44,811 nt of DNA from Spirochaetaceae bacterium (GTDB taxonomy: Bacteria > Spirochaetota > Spirochaetia > SZUA-6 > Bin103). This document shows, in pieces, positions 34,469 through 43,629 of this stretch; position 1 is the stretch's first letter, and the number at the start of each line of letters is the position of its first letter. The translations under genes were made by a program, and so were the position numbers. The notes under the pieces were generated by a model. It did no database searches. It was given only the letters and a program-made list of their open reading frames with translations, and had not been told where the DNA came from. The stretch covers positions 1 to 44,811 of the forward strand of contig JAPPGB010000149.1 of the NCBI GenBank assembly GCA_028821475.1, in the 5' to 3' direction.

Positions 34469-35382
34469 GCGCGATCCTGGAAGTGGCGCACGTCTCCAAG
34501 CGGTTCCACATGGGCGGCATCCTGTCCCGGCGCTACGTCGAGGCGGTGACCGACGCCAGCTTCGCGATCGAGGAGCGGCAGCCGGAGGTGTTCACGATCG
34601 TCGGCGAGTCGGGCTCCGGCAAGACCACGCTGGCGCGCATGATGCTGGGGCTGGAGGCCCCCACCACGGGCGAGATCCGGCTGTCGGGACGCAGCATGGC
34701 GGACCGCCGCGGCCGCGCGGCGCGGATCGAGTTCATGCGCCACGCGCAGCCGGTGTTCCAGAACCCGTTCGAGGCGTTCAACCCGCTCAAGCGGGTGGAC
34801 CGCTACCTGGAGGCCAGTGCCCGCGTGTTGCTCGGCGCGAGCGGCCGGGAGGCCGTCGACGCCGCCATGGACGAGGCGCTGCACAAGGTGGGCCTCAGCC
34901 TGGCAGAGGTGCGCGGGCGCTACGCCCACGAACTCTCCGGCGGCCAGTTGCAGCGCGTCGCGATCGCGCGGGCGCTGATCCCCAACCCGGAGGTCCTGGT
35001 CGCCGACGAGCCGGTGTCGATGGTGGACGCCTCGCTGCGCATGTCGATCGTCAACCTGCTGCGCGACCTGCGCGACACCCTGAACGTGACGGTGATCTAC
35101 ATCACCCACGACCTGGCCACCGCGTACTACATCTCGGACCGCATCATCATCATGCAGCAAGGCTACATCGTGGAAATGGGCCCGGCGCAGGCGGTGCTGG
35201 AGTCGCCGGAGCATCCGTACGCGCGGCTGCTGAAGGAGTCGGTGCTGCCGGTGGACGACCCGGGCGCCGGGCGCGTGCAGGCCCCGGACCGCAGCCTGGC
35301 CCTGGCGGCCGCGGAGCAATCCGGCAGCGGTAAGCTGGTGGCGCGTGCCGGCGGCCGCAACGTGCGCATGCTCGCCGAGTGA
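34465..35382 (+). CDS. Peptide ABC transporter ATPase, DppF/OppF type, 305 aa
   Basis: Walker A is GESGSGKTT, signature LSGGQLQRVAIARAL and Walker B LVADEPVSMVDASL, with the SMVD variant common in DppF. The switch His is in YITHDL. It ends without the Cys-rich oligo_HPY tail of its partner. Last gene of the operon; it converges on the FG-GAP gene at 35426 with 43 bp between. These two ATPases may also serve the second transporter at 39665-43629, which has none of its own. Confidence 0.93.
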   Translation: MSAILEVAHVSKRFHMGGILSRRYVEAVTDASFAIEERQPEVFTIVGESGSGKTTLARMMLGLEAPTTGEIRLSGRSMADRRGRAARIEFMRHAQPVFQNPFEAFNPLKRVDRYLEASARVLLGASGREAVDAAMDEALHKVGLSLAEVRGRYAHELSGGQLQRVAIARALIPNPEVLVADEPVSMVDASLRMSIVNLLRDLRDTLNVTVIYITHDLATAYYISDRIIIMQQGYIVEMGPAQAVLESPEHPYARLLKESVLPVDDPGAGRVQAPDRSLALAAAEQSGSGKLVARAGGRNVRMLAE

Positions 35383-35425
35383 CCGCACGGCGGCGCGCCG
35401 GCGTACGGTGCCGGGATATTGCGAC

Positions 35426-37057
35426 TCATGACTCCTCCCCTTTGGCCCCGTAGACCAGGCGCCATTCGCGGTTCGCGGCCAGTTGGCCGAACTCTTCCTC
35501 GGTGCCGTCGGGCCACAGCACTCGCACCATAGCGGCCGGCGCCGCGCCGAGGCCGAAGTGGAGCGCGGTGTCGTTGCCGGCGCCGAGGCTGGAGCCGCTC
35601 TTCACCTCCTGCATGCGCGGGCGGCCGTTGCCGGGGGTCACGAACACGCGCGCGCCGATCGCATCTCGGTTGACCGGCGGGCGGCCTTCGAGGCGCACCG
35701 TGAGCCAGTGGTTGCCCGCCCCCGCCAGCCCGGCGTTGCGGTACAGGGTGTAGCCCACGTCGAAGTTGCCGACCACGAAGTCGACCAGGCCGTCGCGGTC
35801 GTAGTCGGCGTACGCGACGCCCATGCTCGGCCGGGGCCGCTCGTGCCAGGACGGCGGCGTCGCGTCGACGTAGTTGCCGTAGCCGCGGTTACGGTACAGC
35901 ACGTTGGCGTGCGGAAACAGCAGCCCGACGGACCCGGTGGAGGCCTGGAAGCGCTCGCCGTAGCCGCTGGCGGCCAGGAACAGGTCCAGCCAGCCGTCGT
36001 TGTCGAAGTCGAAGAACACCGTTCCCCAGCCGACGATGTTGCCGCCGCCGCCCCCCACGCCGGCCGCCTCGGTCGCGTTGCGGAAGCGGCCGCCCACGTT
36101 CTGCAGCAGCGCCATCGGCTCGCCCATGTCGGAGAAGTAGAAGTCCAGGTCCAGGTCGTTGTCGTAGTCGCCCACCGCCAGGCCCATGCCGTTGCGCACG
36201 GCGCCGGTGCGCGTCTCCGCCGAGGCGTCGCGCCAGCACCAGCCGCCGCACCCCGGCCCGTCGTTGCGCCACAGCACGTTGCCGACCGGATGCTCGACCA
36301 TGTCGTTGACCACGTAGATGTCGGGGTCGCCGTCGTCGTCGAAGTCGGCGAAGCTGGCCGAGAAGGCGGCTCCCTGCAACTTGGCGCCGAGCAGCCCGGA
36401 GACGTCCTCGAAGGTGCCGTCGCCGCGGTTGCGGTACAGCCGGTCGCTGGCCAGGGCGGCGGCGCGCTCGCGCGGGCAGTCCGGGTAGCAGCGCCAGTTG
36501 GCGACGAACAGGTCCAGGAAGCCGTCGCCGTCATAGTCGCCCCAGGCCGCGGTGGCGCCCTTGCCGGCGTCGCCGACGCCGGCGGCCGCGGTGACGTCGC
36601 GGAAGCGCGCACCGCCCTCGTTGCGGAACAGGACGTTGGCGCCGTGGGTGAGCACGTACAGGTCGCGCCAGCCGTCGTTGTCGTAGTCGGCCCACACGGC
36701 GCCGCCGGTCCAGGCGTCGGCCAGCGCCACGTCGGCGGCCTGCCGGGGGACGCTGAAGGTACCGTCGCCGTCGTTCCGGTACAGCATGCTCGGGCTCTGC
36801 CCGCCGGCCAGGAACAGGTCCACCCAGCCGTCGTTGTCCCAGTCGCCCCAAGCTTGGCCGATCCCCAGGTAGCCGCTGGTAAAGGAGTCGTGGACGAACT
36901 CGGCCCACGCGCCTCGGTGCGGCGCGTCGATGCCGGCGGCTTCGTTCGCAACCACAAACAGCTCCGCCGTATCCGGCGCCTCCGCCACCGCCGGCACAGC
37001 GGCCATCAATGCGGCTCCCGCAACCGTCGTCAGCGCTGCGAGCCGACGCCCCCGCAT
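35426..37057 (-). CDS. Secreted CRTAC1-like protein with FG-GAP/VCBS repeats and ASPIC/UnbV domain, 543 aa
   Basis: The ATG at 37057 (MRGRRLAALTTVAGAALMAAVPAVAEA) gives a clear signal peptide with an AxA cleavage site. At least six repeats of the form WGDWDNDGWVDLFLA, WGDYDGDGFLDLFVAN and FADFDDDGDPDIYVVND carry DxDxDG calcium-binding loops of a beta-propeller. The C-terminus (RDAIGARVFVT, EVKSGSSLGAGND, VRVLWPDGTEEEF) is an ASPIC/UnbV domain. Such proteins are exported and bind calcium and probably carbohydrate or protein; the function is unknown. An upstream in-frame extension to 37129 lacks signal character, so I reject it. Confidence 0.88.
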   Translation of the reverse strand: MRGRRLAALTTVAGAALMAAVPAVAEAPDTAELFVVANEAAGIDAPHRGAWAEFVHDSFTSGYLGIGQAWGDWDNDGWVDLFLAGGQSPSMLYRNDGDGTFSVPRQAADVALADAWTGGAVWADYDNDGWRDLYVLTHGANVLFRNEGGARFRDVTAAAGVGDAGKGATAAWGDYDGDGFLDLFVANWRCYPDCPRERAAALASDRLYRNRGDGTFEDVSGLLGAKLQGAAFSASFADFDDDGDPDIYVVNDMVEHPVGNVLWRNDGPGCGGWCWRDASAETRTGAVRNGMGLAVGDYDNDLDLDFYFSDMGEPMALLQNVGGRFRNATEAAGVGGGGGNIVGWGTVFFDFDNDGWLDLFLAASGYGERFQASTGSVGLLFPHANVLYRNRGYGNYVDATPPSWHERPRPSMGVAYADYDRDGLVDFVVGNFDVGYTLYRNAGLAGAGNHWLTVRLEGRPPVNRDAIGARVFVTPGNGRPRMQEVKSGSSLGAGNDTALHFGLGAAPAAMVRVLWPDGTEEEFGQLAANREWRLVYGAKGEES

Positions 37058-37079
37058 CGCTTTTTTCGGTTTCGGTTCT

Positions 37080-38693
37080 TCACCCGACCTGCGCCGCGAT
37101 CTCAGCTCGCATCCAACGTGTCGAGGCAAGGTCGATTGGCCTCAGGTTGAATCCTGCCAGGTATGCTGTCGGACGGTTCTTCTTCATGTCCAGAAAGGGA
37201 TAGAAGGTCTCGAAATCACTCGACGCCGTCGCCTGCTCTATTTCCTGAATCGCGCGCGCCTTCAGCTCCTTCGAGAGATCCTGTATGACCTCGTAGCTGG
37301 CGCGGCTGCCACGCAGATTCACCAGCAAGCGGTCGCGAACCGTTGCCATCTGGTTCTCCAGTGCCGCCCGATAGGCCGCATCGTCGTATCCTTCCGGATC
37401 CAACTCGGAGATATTGTCGGGATGATAGAGATAATTCTCCAGCGCATAGTACCTGAGTACATGGAGAGTCGATTCGCGACGACGGATCTCGGCAATCTCT
37501 TCGCTGCCGAGGAAATCACGGTCAATCAGTCCCTCATAGTCATCTGAACCGCGGAGTTGGATTACCACCGAATTCTTGTCTCGGACACCGATGAACAGCA
37601 GTTCGGGAAGATCGATCGCGTTATATAGGCGCGCATCCTTGTTTTCGCAGATCATGAGACGCTTGTTTGAAAACACCTTGAGCGCTGAGTTTCTGGGCAC
37701 TGCAATGTCGAATATGTGCTCTGACTTCGGAGCGGGATGAAGCGTCTGCGGTTGATCGAAGTCGAGGTCGTCGAAGTCGAGAATCGCAGCGTCGTCGCTG
37801 CCGCCAGCGTAGTCGATGAAGCCGAGCGAGTGGCTGGCCGTCCACAGTTGCGAGTTCTCGGGAATCCAGCGCTCCACTATCTCTTTGGCGAGCGCGTACT
37901 GCAAGCTGGTGTGCAGATGGACGTCCAACTCATCGATGAAGTAGATCGCGTTGGGAAAGTGCTCGCGACGGATGAACAGGTTCAGGATGATGTTGAACAC
38001 TTCCTTCTCGCCACTGCTGAGCAGATCGTAATGGACCTCGGAGCCGCCCTTCTGAAACCGGATATCCGGCGGCTTCCCGGACAGCGCCGGGATCAGCGTG
38101 TGGAGTCGCAGACCGGTTGCGAAGCTCGCGCTGAAAACGCGTTCTAGAGCTTCGTTGATGGGATCGGTGAAGCGCGCCCGCATGGTGTCGGAGTCGAACG
38201 GCTCCCCCCACACTTCGCGGAGAATGCTTTCAGTGATCTGAGACACGTCGGTGGTGAAGCGCGTATCCTGTTCGATGAATCGCTGCGGACGATCGGCATC
38301 TATGGTCAAGTCTACGGGGGCGCCCGTTTGCCCGCTGAGTTCAGGCACGGTACGCAACGAGCTGCGCCCATAGAATGCCGATCTTCCGTCCCAGCCCTTG
38401 GACGCGGTCACTTGCTCATTGTTGGTTCGCTTGACGGTGACCCCACCGCCGAGCGTGCAGTCAACTGACATGTCAGCATCGGGGCGCTTCTTGAAATAGT
38501 CCAGGTAGTGGTCGCGAAGGAGCCCTTTGACAGGCCCGGACAGATATTCGAATGCGTCGAAGATGGACGACTTTCCGCTGCCGTTGGCACCGATCAGCAA
38601 GATCAACTTCGGCGCGGTGCCGAGTGCCGAGAGATCGATCGTCAGATCGCTGAAACGCTTGAAGTTGGTGAGATGAAGAGCCTCGATATTCAT
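37080..38693 (-). CDS. AAA ATPase fused to a DUF4435 TOPRIM-like nuclease domain (PARIS-like), 537 aa
   Basis: The ATG at 38693 starts MNIEALHLTNFKRFSDL. Residues 1-310 are an ABC-type AAA15/21 ATPase with Walker A GANGSGKS (35-42), signature LLSSGEKEV (224-232), Walker B IYFIDELDVHLH (250-261) and switch His in TASHS (285-289). Residues 340-537 resemble DUF4435, a TOPRIM-like nuclease fold: RLMICENKDARLY (Glu 350), GLIDRDFL (D391 and D393) and ALENYLYHP. PARIS defence uses AriA (AAA15) and AriB (DUF4435), and single-chain forms exist, so this may be a one-gene PARIS-like anti-phage sensor and effector. OLD-family nucleases are the main alternative. It sits between two unrelated genes with short gaps. 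Confidence 0.75.
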   Translation of the reverse strand: MNIEALHLTNFKRFSDLTIDLSALGTAPKLILLIGANGSGKSSIFDAFEYLSGPVKGLLRDHYLDYFKKRPDADMSVDCTLGGGVTVKRTNNEQVTASKGWDGRSAFYGRSSLRTVPELSGQTGAPVDLTIDADRPQRFIEQDTRFTTDVSQITESILREVWGEPFDSDTMRARFTDPINEALERVFSASFATGLRLHTLIPALSGKPPDIRFQKGGSEVHYDLLSSGEKEVFNIILNLFIRREHFPNAIYFIDELDVHLHTSLQYALAKEIVERWIPENSQLWTASHSLGFIDYAGGSDDAAILDFDDLDFDQPQTLHPAPKSEHIFDIAVPRNSALKVFSNKRLMICENKDARLYNAIDLPELLFIGVRDKNSVVIQLRGSDDYEGLIDRDFLGSEEIAEIRRRESTLHVLRYYALENYLYHPDNISELDPEGYDDAAYRAALENQMATVRDRLLVNLRGSRASYEVIQDLSKELKARAIQEIEQATASSDFETFYPFLDMKKNRPTAYLAGFNLRPIDLASTRWMRAEIAAQVG

Positions 38694-38823
38694 GGCCTGA
38701 CCCGGCAACCCGCGACGCTCGCCGAAGTTAGGCGCGTAGGGTACCACGCCGGGCGGCGCGAAGTCATCGCAGTGATCGGGGGAGCGATGGGGCCACTGCG
38801 ATGACCCGCGCGCTGGTGGAGTA

Positions 38824-39561
38824 CTATCGCAGGCGGAAGTCGTTGCGGCCGGAGAGGTCGGTGCCGCGCACCAGGAACACGGTGCGCTGTGCGTCGACGG
38901 CGTTGTTGCGGAGGTCGTGGTGGTACACCGAGGAGGTCGGCATGAAGCGCAGGGTCATGCCGCGGCGCGGGCGGCCGGAGGCGTTGGGTTCGGAGCCGTG
39001 CATCAGGTAGACGTCGTGCAGGGAGACTTGGCCCGGTTCGAGTTCGACGTCGACCGCCTTCGATTCGTCGACGTGCTCGGCGTCCAGCTCCAGGGGGAGG
39101 GCGTTGCCTTCGGCGTCGTTGTGGTGGTGGCTGGCGAGGGTCCGGCTGCGGTGCGTGCCCGGCATGAAGCGCAGGCAGCCGTTCTCGCGCGTCGAGGCGT
39201 CCAGCGCGATCCAGACGGTGCAGGTCGCCAGCGGGCGGATGGGCCAGTATTCGCCGTCCTGGTGCCACGGCGTGCGCGTGCCCACCCGGGCGGGCTTGGC
39301 GAACAGGCTGGAGTTCCACAGCGCGATGTCGGGCCCGATGAGCTGCGCCACCATGTCCAGGATGCCGGGGTCGCGGGCGTAGTTCAGGAAGCACAGGTCA
39401 TGCACGAGCAGGGAGCTGCAGTAGTCCGCGAACTCCGGGTGCCGGGCAATCAGCCTGCCGTGGTCGGCCTTGATCGCCTCGATCGTTTCGAGCGGGAGAC
39501 GGAAGTCGGGGACGACGTAACCGTCTCGCGCGTAGCGTTCGACTTCAACCGGTGACAACAT
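38824..39561 (-). CDS. Phytanoyl-CoA dioxygenase (PhyH) family protein, 245 aa
   Basis: The ATG at 39561 gives MLSPVEVERYARDGYVV, the standard PhyH opening. Iron ligands are H100 and D102 in TPWHQDGEYW and H188 in LMHGSEPN. The 2-oxoglutarate Arg is R200 (PRRGMTLRF). The family hydroxylates diverse small molecules; substrate is not inferable. It lies in the same direction as the transporter genes that precede it, 103 bp from the permease stop, so it may act on the imported compound. Confidence 0.88.
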   Translation of the reverse strand: MLSPVEVERYARDGYVVPDFRLPLETIEAIKADHGRLIARHPEFADYCSSLLVHDLCFLNYARDPGILDMVAQLIGPDIALWNSSLFAKPARVGTRTPWHQDGEYWPIRPLATCTVWIALDASTRENGCLRFMPGTHRSRTLASHHHNDAEGNALPLELDAEHVDESKAVDVELEPGQVSLHDVYLMHGSEPNASGRPRRGMTLRFMPTSSVYHHDLRNNAVDAQRTVFLVRGTDLSGRNDFRLR

Positions 39562-39664
39562 GCACCCAATGCTCAACGTAATCGGGCCCGCGTCAAGGGT
39601 CATGGCAACCCGCCCGCGAAGAACCCAAACCTGTGGCGCAGGGCGTGGCCCCCAGGCGGCTCTC

Positions 39665-40594
39665 TTAAACCGACCCGGCGGCTCCGGCACCGAGACTGCC
39701 ACCGCCCCGCAGCCGCGGGTCGAGCAGATCCCTCATGGCGTCGCCGAACATGTTGAGACAGTACACGGTAACCGTCAGGCAAAAACCAGGCCAGAGAGCC
39801 AGCCGTGGGGCCATCTCCATGTACAGGCGCCCCTCCCTGCTGAGCATACCTCCCCAGCTCGGAACCTGGGTCGGCAGACCGAATCCCAGGAAGCTCAAGG
39901 AAGCCTCGGACATGATCACCGCACCGATGTTGATGCTGAATATGATGATTACGGGAGGCGCAATATTGGGCAGGACATGGCGAATGAGTATTCTCCATCT
40001 GGTATTGCCAATCGCCTCTGCCATCTGAAAATAGGCGTTCTCTTTCACACCGATAACGGCGCTTCTCATTATTCTCGAGCCGCCGATTCCTCCGGATATC
40101 CCCAGGACCAGTATTATCTGTAACAGCCCGCGGCCCGCGATTGACATTATCGTCAATAGCAATAGAAGTCCTGGGAATGCCATCCAGGCATCGACGACTC
40201 TCTGCACGACCAGGTCGAATTTGCCGCCGAGGTACCCCGATGTGCCGCCTATCATGACGGCCACCACAACATTGAGCGCAGTGGCCGCCAGACCGACAAC
40301 CAACGAAAGACGAGCCCCGTGAATAAGTCGGCTCAACAAGTCTCGCCCCAACTGGTCGGTACCCAGCAGATACTGGGCTGATGTGCCCTGTAACCTGTCT
40401 AACTGATGCACCTCCCAATATGGATAAGGGGCCAGAACATCGGCAAAGATAGCCACCACGATCAATATCAGCACGATGATCCCGCTGACGATGCCCAGCG
40501 GCTTCTCCCGCCACAGCCTGACAAAGAAATCAGCCGCTCGGGCGTGCCTCTTTGGCTCGCTTACTGCGGATGGTATCCCTTTACCGTCACTCAT
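39665..40594 (-). CDS. Peptide ABC transporter permease, DppC type, second cluster, 309 aa
   Basis: After a cytoplasmic N-terminus with a basic patch comes the first helix (GIVSGIIVLILIVVAIFADVLAPY), then YLLGTDQLGRDLLSRLIHGAR, the DppC motif. Five more helices follow. The coupling loop is KENAYFQMAEAIGNTRWRILIRHVLPN, and the final ALWPGFCLTVTVYCLNMFGDAMRDLLDPRL is typical. Base composition looks lower in GC than flanking genes, and codons such as ATA and TTA appear that are rare elsewhere in the window. Confidence 0.93.
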   Translation of the reverse strand: MSDGKGIPSAVSEPKRHARAADFFVRLWREKPLGIVSGIIVLILIVVAIFADVLAPYPYWEVHQLDRLQGTSAQYLLGTDQLGRDLLSRLIHGARLSLVVGLAATALNVVVAVMIGGTSGYLGGKFDLVVQRVVDAWMAFPGLLLLLTIMSIAGRGLLQIILVLGISGGIGGSRIMRSAVIGVKENAYFQMAEAIGNTRWRILIRHVLPNIAPPVIIIFSINIGAVIMSEASLSFLGFGLPTQVPSWGGMLSREGRLYMEMAPRLALWPGFCLTVTVYCLNMFGDAMRDLLDPRLRGGGSLGAGAAGSV

Positions 40595-40610
40595 GTTGAC
40601 TGTTGTCCCT

Positions 40611-41630
40611 TTAGCTATAGCGGACCCTCGGGTCCAAATAGGGATAGATCAGGTCTATCATGAGATTGATTCCCACGACCGCGGAGGCGAAAAACAGGTT
40701 TACTCCGGAGACCACCGGGTAGTCTCTCTCAATGAGCGCCATCACCATGAGACGACCCAGACCCGGCAGGTTGAATATGTTCTCCATGATAACCGAGCCA
40801 CCTACCAGGATAGGAAACTGCATACCGACCAGGGTAAGTATCGGCATGAATGCGTTCTTGAGGGCGTGTCTCATGATGACGACCCTCTCCTTCAAGCCCT
40901 TGGACCAGGCTGTCCTGATATAGTCTTGCCTCAGCACCTCCAGCACCATCGTACGCGTCATCCGCATGGTGGCAGCGGACAGGGCCGTCCCCAGAATCAG
41001 GCTGGGAATGATGAACACCCCAATATTCCCCAGCGGGTCTTCGGTCAAAGGTATCCACTCCATCGGCGGCGACCAACCCCACCAGATCGCCGGGAAGATC
41101 ATGACCATGACGCCCAACCAGAAGTTCGGCGTCGCCAGGCCGATGATGGCGACCGAGCGCCCCACGTAGTCGGCGGCCGTATCCTGGCGCATCGCCGAGT
41201 AGATGCCGATTGGCAGCGCTACTATCAAGCCGATTACGATTGCCATGAAACCGAGCTCGATGGTCACCGGCAATCTACTTCCTATCTCCTCCTCTACTCG
41301 CACAGCGCCGCGTATCAGTGATTCGCCAAGGCTGCCCTGGAGCAGGCCTCTATAGAAGGTTTCACCGGTAATCCAGCCGGGGGTCGGCAGCACTCCCAGC
41401 CAGCGTCCATACTGCACGTGCACAGGCACGTCCAACCCCAGATAACGCTCCAGAGCTTCGCGGTCAATGTGGCCAGTTTGCCCGTCAAATTGTTGCATCC
41501 TGATCACCATCAGGTCTATTACGTCGCCGGGGATGAACCGGACAGACAGAAAGACCAGGATGCTCAATATGAACAAGGTGGGGATTATGAGCAGTAACCG
41601 CCTGATGATGTAGGCTCTCATGTGATGCAA
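40611..41630 (-). CDS. Peptide ABC transporter permease, DppB type, second cluster, 339 aa
   Basis: The first helix (IIRRLLLIIPTLFILSILVFLSVRFIPGD) with the FIPGD motif marks DppB. The coupling loop reads QDYIRTAWSKGLKERVVIMRHALKN, and the end DLIYPYLDPRVRYS matches the subunit. Start may be ATG 41630 or ATG 41621 (MRAYIIRRL), nine bases apart. It stands 16 bp before the DppC-type gene, so the two are co-transcribed. Lower GC than its neighbours to the left. Confidence 0.93.
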   Translation of the reverse strand: MHHMRAYIIRRLLLIIPTLFILSILVFLSVRFIPGDVIDLMVIRMQQFDGQTGHIDREALERYLGLDVPVHVQYGRWLGVLPTPGWITGETFYRGLLQGSLGESLIRGAVRVEEEIGSRLPVTIELGFMAIVIGLIVALPIGIYSAMRQDTAADYVGRSVAIIGLATPNFWLGVMVMIFPAIWWGWSPPMEWIPLTEDPLGNIGVFIIPSLILGTALSAATMRMTRTMVLEVLRQDYIRTAWSKGLKERVVIMRHALKNAFMPILTLVGMQFPILVGGSVIMENIFNLPGLGRLMVMALIERDYPVVSGVNLFFASAVVGINLMIDLIYPYLDPRVRYS

Positions 41631-41747
41631 CCGAGGTGCCTTATCCCGCGCAGGAGCTGCCGCGAATCCAGCTTAGGGTGTCGCACTGCCGGCGGTGGTT
41701 GATGAGGACGCTGTTCGCTTCAACCGCGCACCTCGCGGTCCCCATGA

Positions 41748-41779
41748 GGGAGCTGGGAGCTGAACGCCTCCCAGCCCCC
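41748..41779 (-). terminator. Hairpin after the second binding-protein gene
   Basis: GCTGGGAG (41752-41759) pairs perfectly with CTCCCAGC (41768-41775) over an 8-nt loop, extended outward by GGG/CCC past one mismatch. It sits between the binding-protein stop (41815) and the permease start (41630). In the direction of transcription no T-run follows, so it is likely an attenuator or 3' stabiliser as in the first operon. Confidence 0.5.
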
Positions 41780-41814
41780 TTTTCCCTTCAGGTCAGCCAC
41801 ACGCGGTGAACCCC

Positions 41815-43629
41815 CTAACGACCCATTTCCTCCTTCAGCGCACTATCAATCCAGAGGCGGGCGAAGACATCATTATTTCGACTTCTCCCGAAACCGCCTT
41901 CGCCGTTGTAGCCTGTCACCCACGGCTGGTGCACGTTGAACGCTGGGCCCATGGCCCCCCAGATCATCCAATGCTGCTCTATGCTGTACATGTCCATGTT
42001 CTTGATCAAGCTCATCTGCTGCTCCTCAGTGGCAGCAGCCAGCATCTCTTCATACCAGGCGTCATATTGCGCGTCGCTGATCTTGTTCCAGACAAAGCCG
42101 CTCGAAAATGTTTCCATTTGCCTGGCTGGAAAAGCCTTGACGCCCGAGACCCACGAATGGGCTCCAACATTGGGATCTTGCGCACTGGGACCATAGTCAG
42201 CCCCAGGGGTGTGATCAATGTCGACATGAATGCCAATCTCACGCCAGTATGAAACCATTAATTCAGCATAGTTGATGTCAAAATCACCGCGATCCAGCCA
42301 CACAAGATTGGTTTCGAATCTGATGCCGTCGGCGCCGCGCGGATAGCCAGCCTCATCAAGGAGCTTCTCGGCCCCCGCCACGTCATAGGTATAGTATCCC
42401 TTGAGCTGTTCGGGCCACTCGTCAAATGGGACGTAGAAGCCGGTGAATTCCAGGCCTACTCGCCCGCGAGGTATCGGATCTCCGAAATCCTTGTACAAGG
42501 TCGTGCTCATTGTCTCGACGTCCAGTGCCATCTGCATTGCGTGGCGCACCCTGATGTCGTCAAAGGGCGGCTTGCTCGCGTTGAGCCAAGCACTATTGTT
42601 CGACCGTTCTGACCACGCGTGGATTACGAGCTCCGGGTTGGTGCGCTCGAGGCTCTCTGCCTGGTCCAGGGAGCTCAATTGATTCGCGCCCTGCCAACCT
42701 AGCCAGTCGATTTTAGCCGTGCGCAGTGCCGCTAGCTCGGTTGCCAATTCGGTCATGACCAAGCCCCTCACTTCGTCAATATAGGGCAAGCGGTTCCCCG
42801 GGTATTTTTCGTCGTCGCTCCAGTAGTTGGGATTCCTGGTGTAGGTAAAAGAACTGCCCCCGACCCAGTCGGTTCTCATGTAGGGCCCGGTGCCAACCAT
42901 GTCCGTCCAGTCCGAAATCTTGCCCTCTGGCACTTCAGCAGTCTTTGATGCCTCGATGACTTCGGGGGGCTGTATCGCATAGTACCCGTCCAAGATGGTG
43001 CCCAGGCCAAGCAGGGTGGGCGCCTTCAGCTTCATGACAACCGTCCATTCGTCGGTGGCCTCTATCGATTCCCAGGGCAACGTTCCGAGCAACTGTGCGC
43101 AGCAGGGGGAAGGTTCGGTGAAGCCGCTGCCCAGACCCAAGTGGCGGTGAAAGTTATACTCGATGTCCTTGGCGGTGAGCTCGCGACCGTTCATCGGCGG
43201 CTTGTCATGCCAATGGACACCCTGGCGGATGTGGAAGACATACGTTGTGGAGTCGGGTTGTTCCCAGCTTTCAGCCAGCGCCCCCCTCGCGGCGAATGCG
43301 GGCAGCTGGTAGCCGCCGACGAAAGGATATTTTTTCCTGTCTATTGCCCAGTCAGCGACGCCCAGTTTCTCTATGACGAGACTGTTGTTGCTCAATGCGT
43401 GGCCATGATACTGGTCATAGGAGCCGAAGCCATCTCCCCGATCGGCGAAGGTCAATGTCCCGCCATACTCTGGCGCGATCACCTGCTTGCCGGTGACGGG
43501 GTCGGTCACGTACTCCTTGTCGGCGGCGGCGGTCGCGTCTTCCTCTGCGCCGGTGGCCCAGAGGCCGGTCGCGGTCAGGACCAGGACCAAGCCAACCGCG
43601 AGGATCCTGGTAATCTGTACGATATTCAT
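41815..43629 (-). CDS. Peptide ABC transporter substrate-binding protein, second cluster, 604 aa
   Basis: The ATG at 43629 has a GGAGGA site at 43634-43639. The signal sequence (VGLVLVLTATGLWATGAEEDA) has the WATGAEE ending seen in spirochaetal binding proteins. The mature part carries YVFHIRQGVHWHDKPPMNGRELTAKDIEYNF, MVGTGPYMRTDWVGGSSFTYTRNPNYW and VRHAMQMALD, the SBP_bac_5 (DppA/OppA) pattern. Length is normal. It delivers solute to the two permeases downstream. No ATPase genes occur in this cluster. Confidence 0.92.
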   Translation of the reverse strand: MNIVQITRILAVGLVLVLTATGLWATGAEEDATAAADKEYVTDPVTGKQVIAPEYGGTLTFADRGDGFGSYDQYHGHALSNNSLVIEKLGVADWAIDRKKYPFVGGYQLPAFAARGALAESWEQPDSTTYVFHIRQGVHWHDKPPMNGRELTAKDIEYNFHRHLGLGSGFTEPSPCCAQLLGTLPWESIEATDEWTVVMKLKAPTLLGLGTILDGYYAIQPPEVIEASKTAEVPEGKISDWTDMVGTGPYMRTDWVGGSSFTYTRNPNYWSDDEKYPGNRLPYIDEVRGLVMTELATELAALRTAKIDWLGWQGANQLSSLDQAESLERTNPELVIHAWSERSNNSAWLNASKPPFDDIRVRHAMQMALDVETMSTTLYKDFGDPIPRGRVGLEFTGFYVPFDEWPEQLKGYYTYDVAGAEKLLDEAGYPRGADGIRFETNLVWLDRGDFDINYAELMVSYWREIGIHVDIDHTPGADYGPSAQDPNVGAHSWVSGVKAFPARQMETFSSGFVWNKISDAQYDAWYEEMLAAATEEQQMSLIKNMDMYSIEQHWMIWGAMGPAFNVHQPWVTGYNGEGGFGRSRNNDVFARLWIDSALKEEMGR

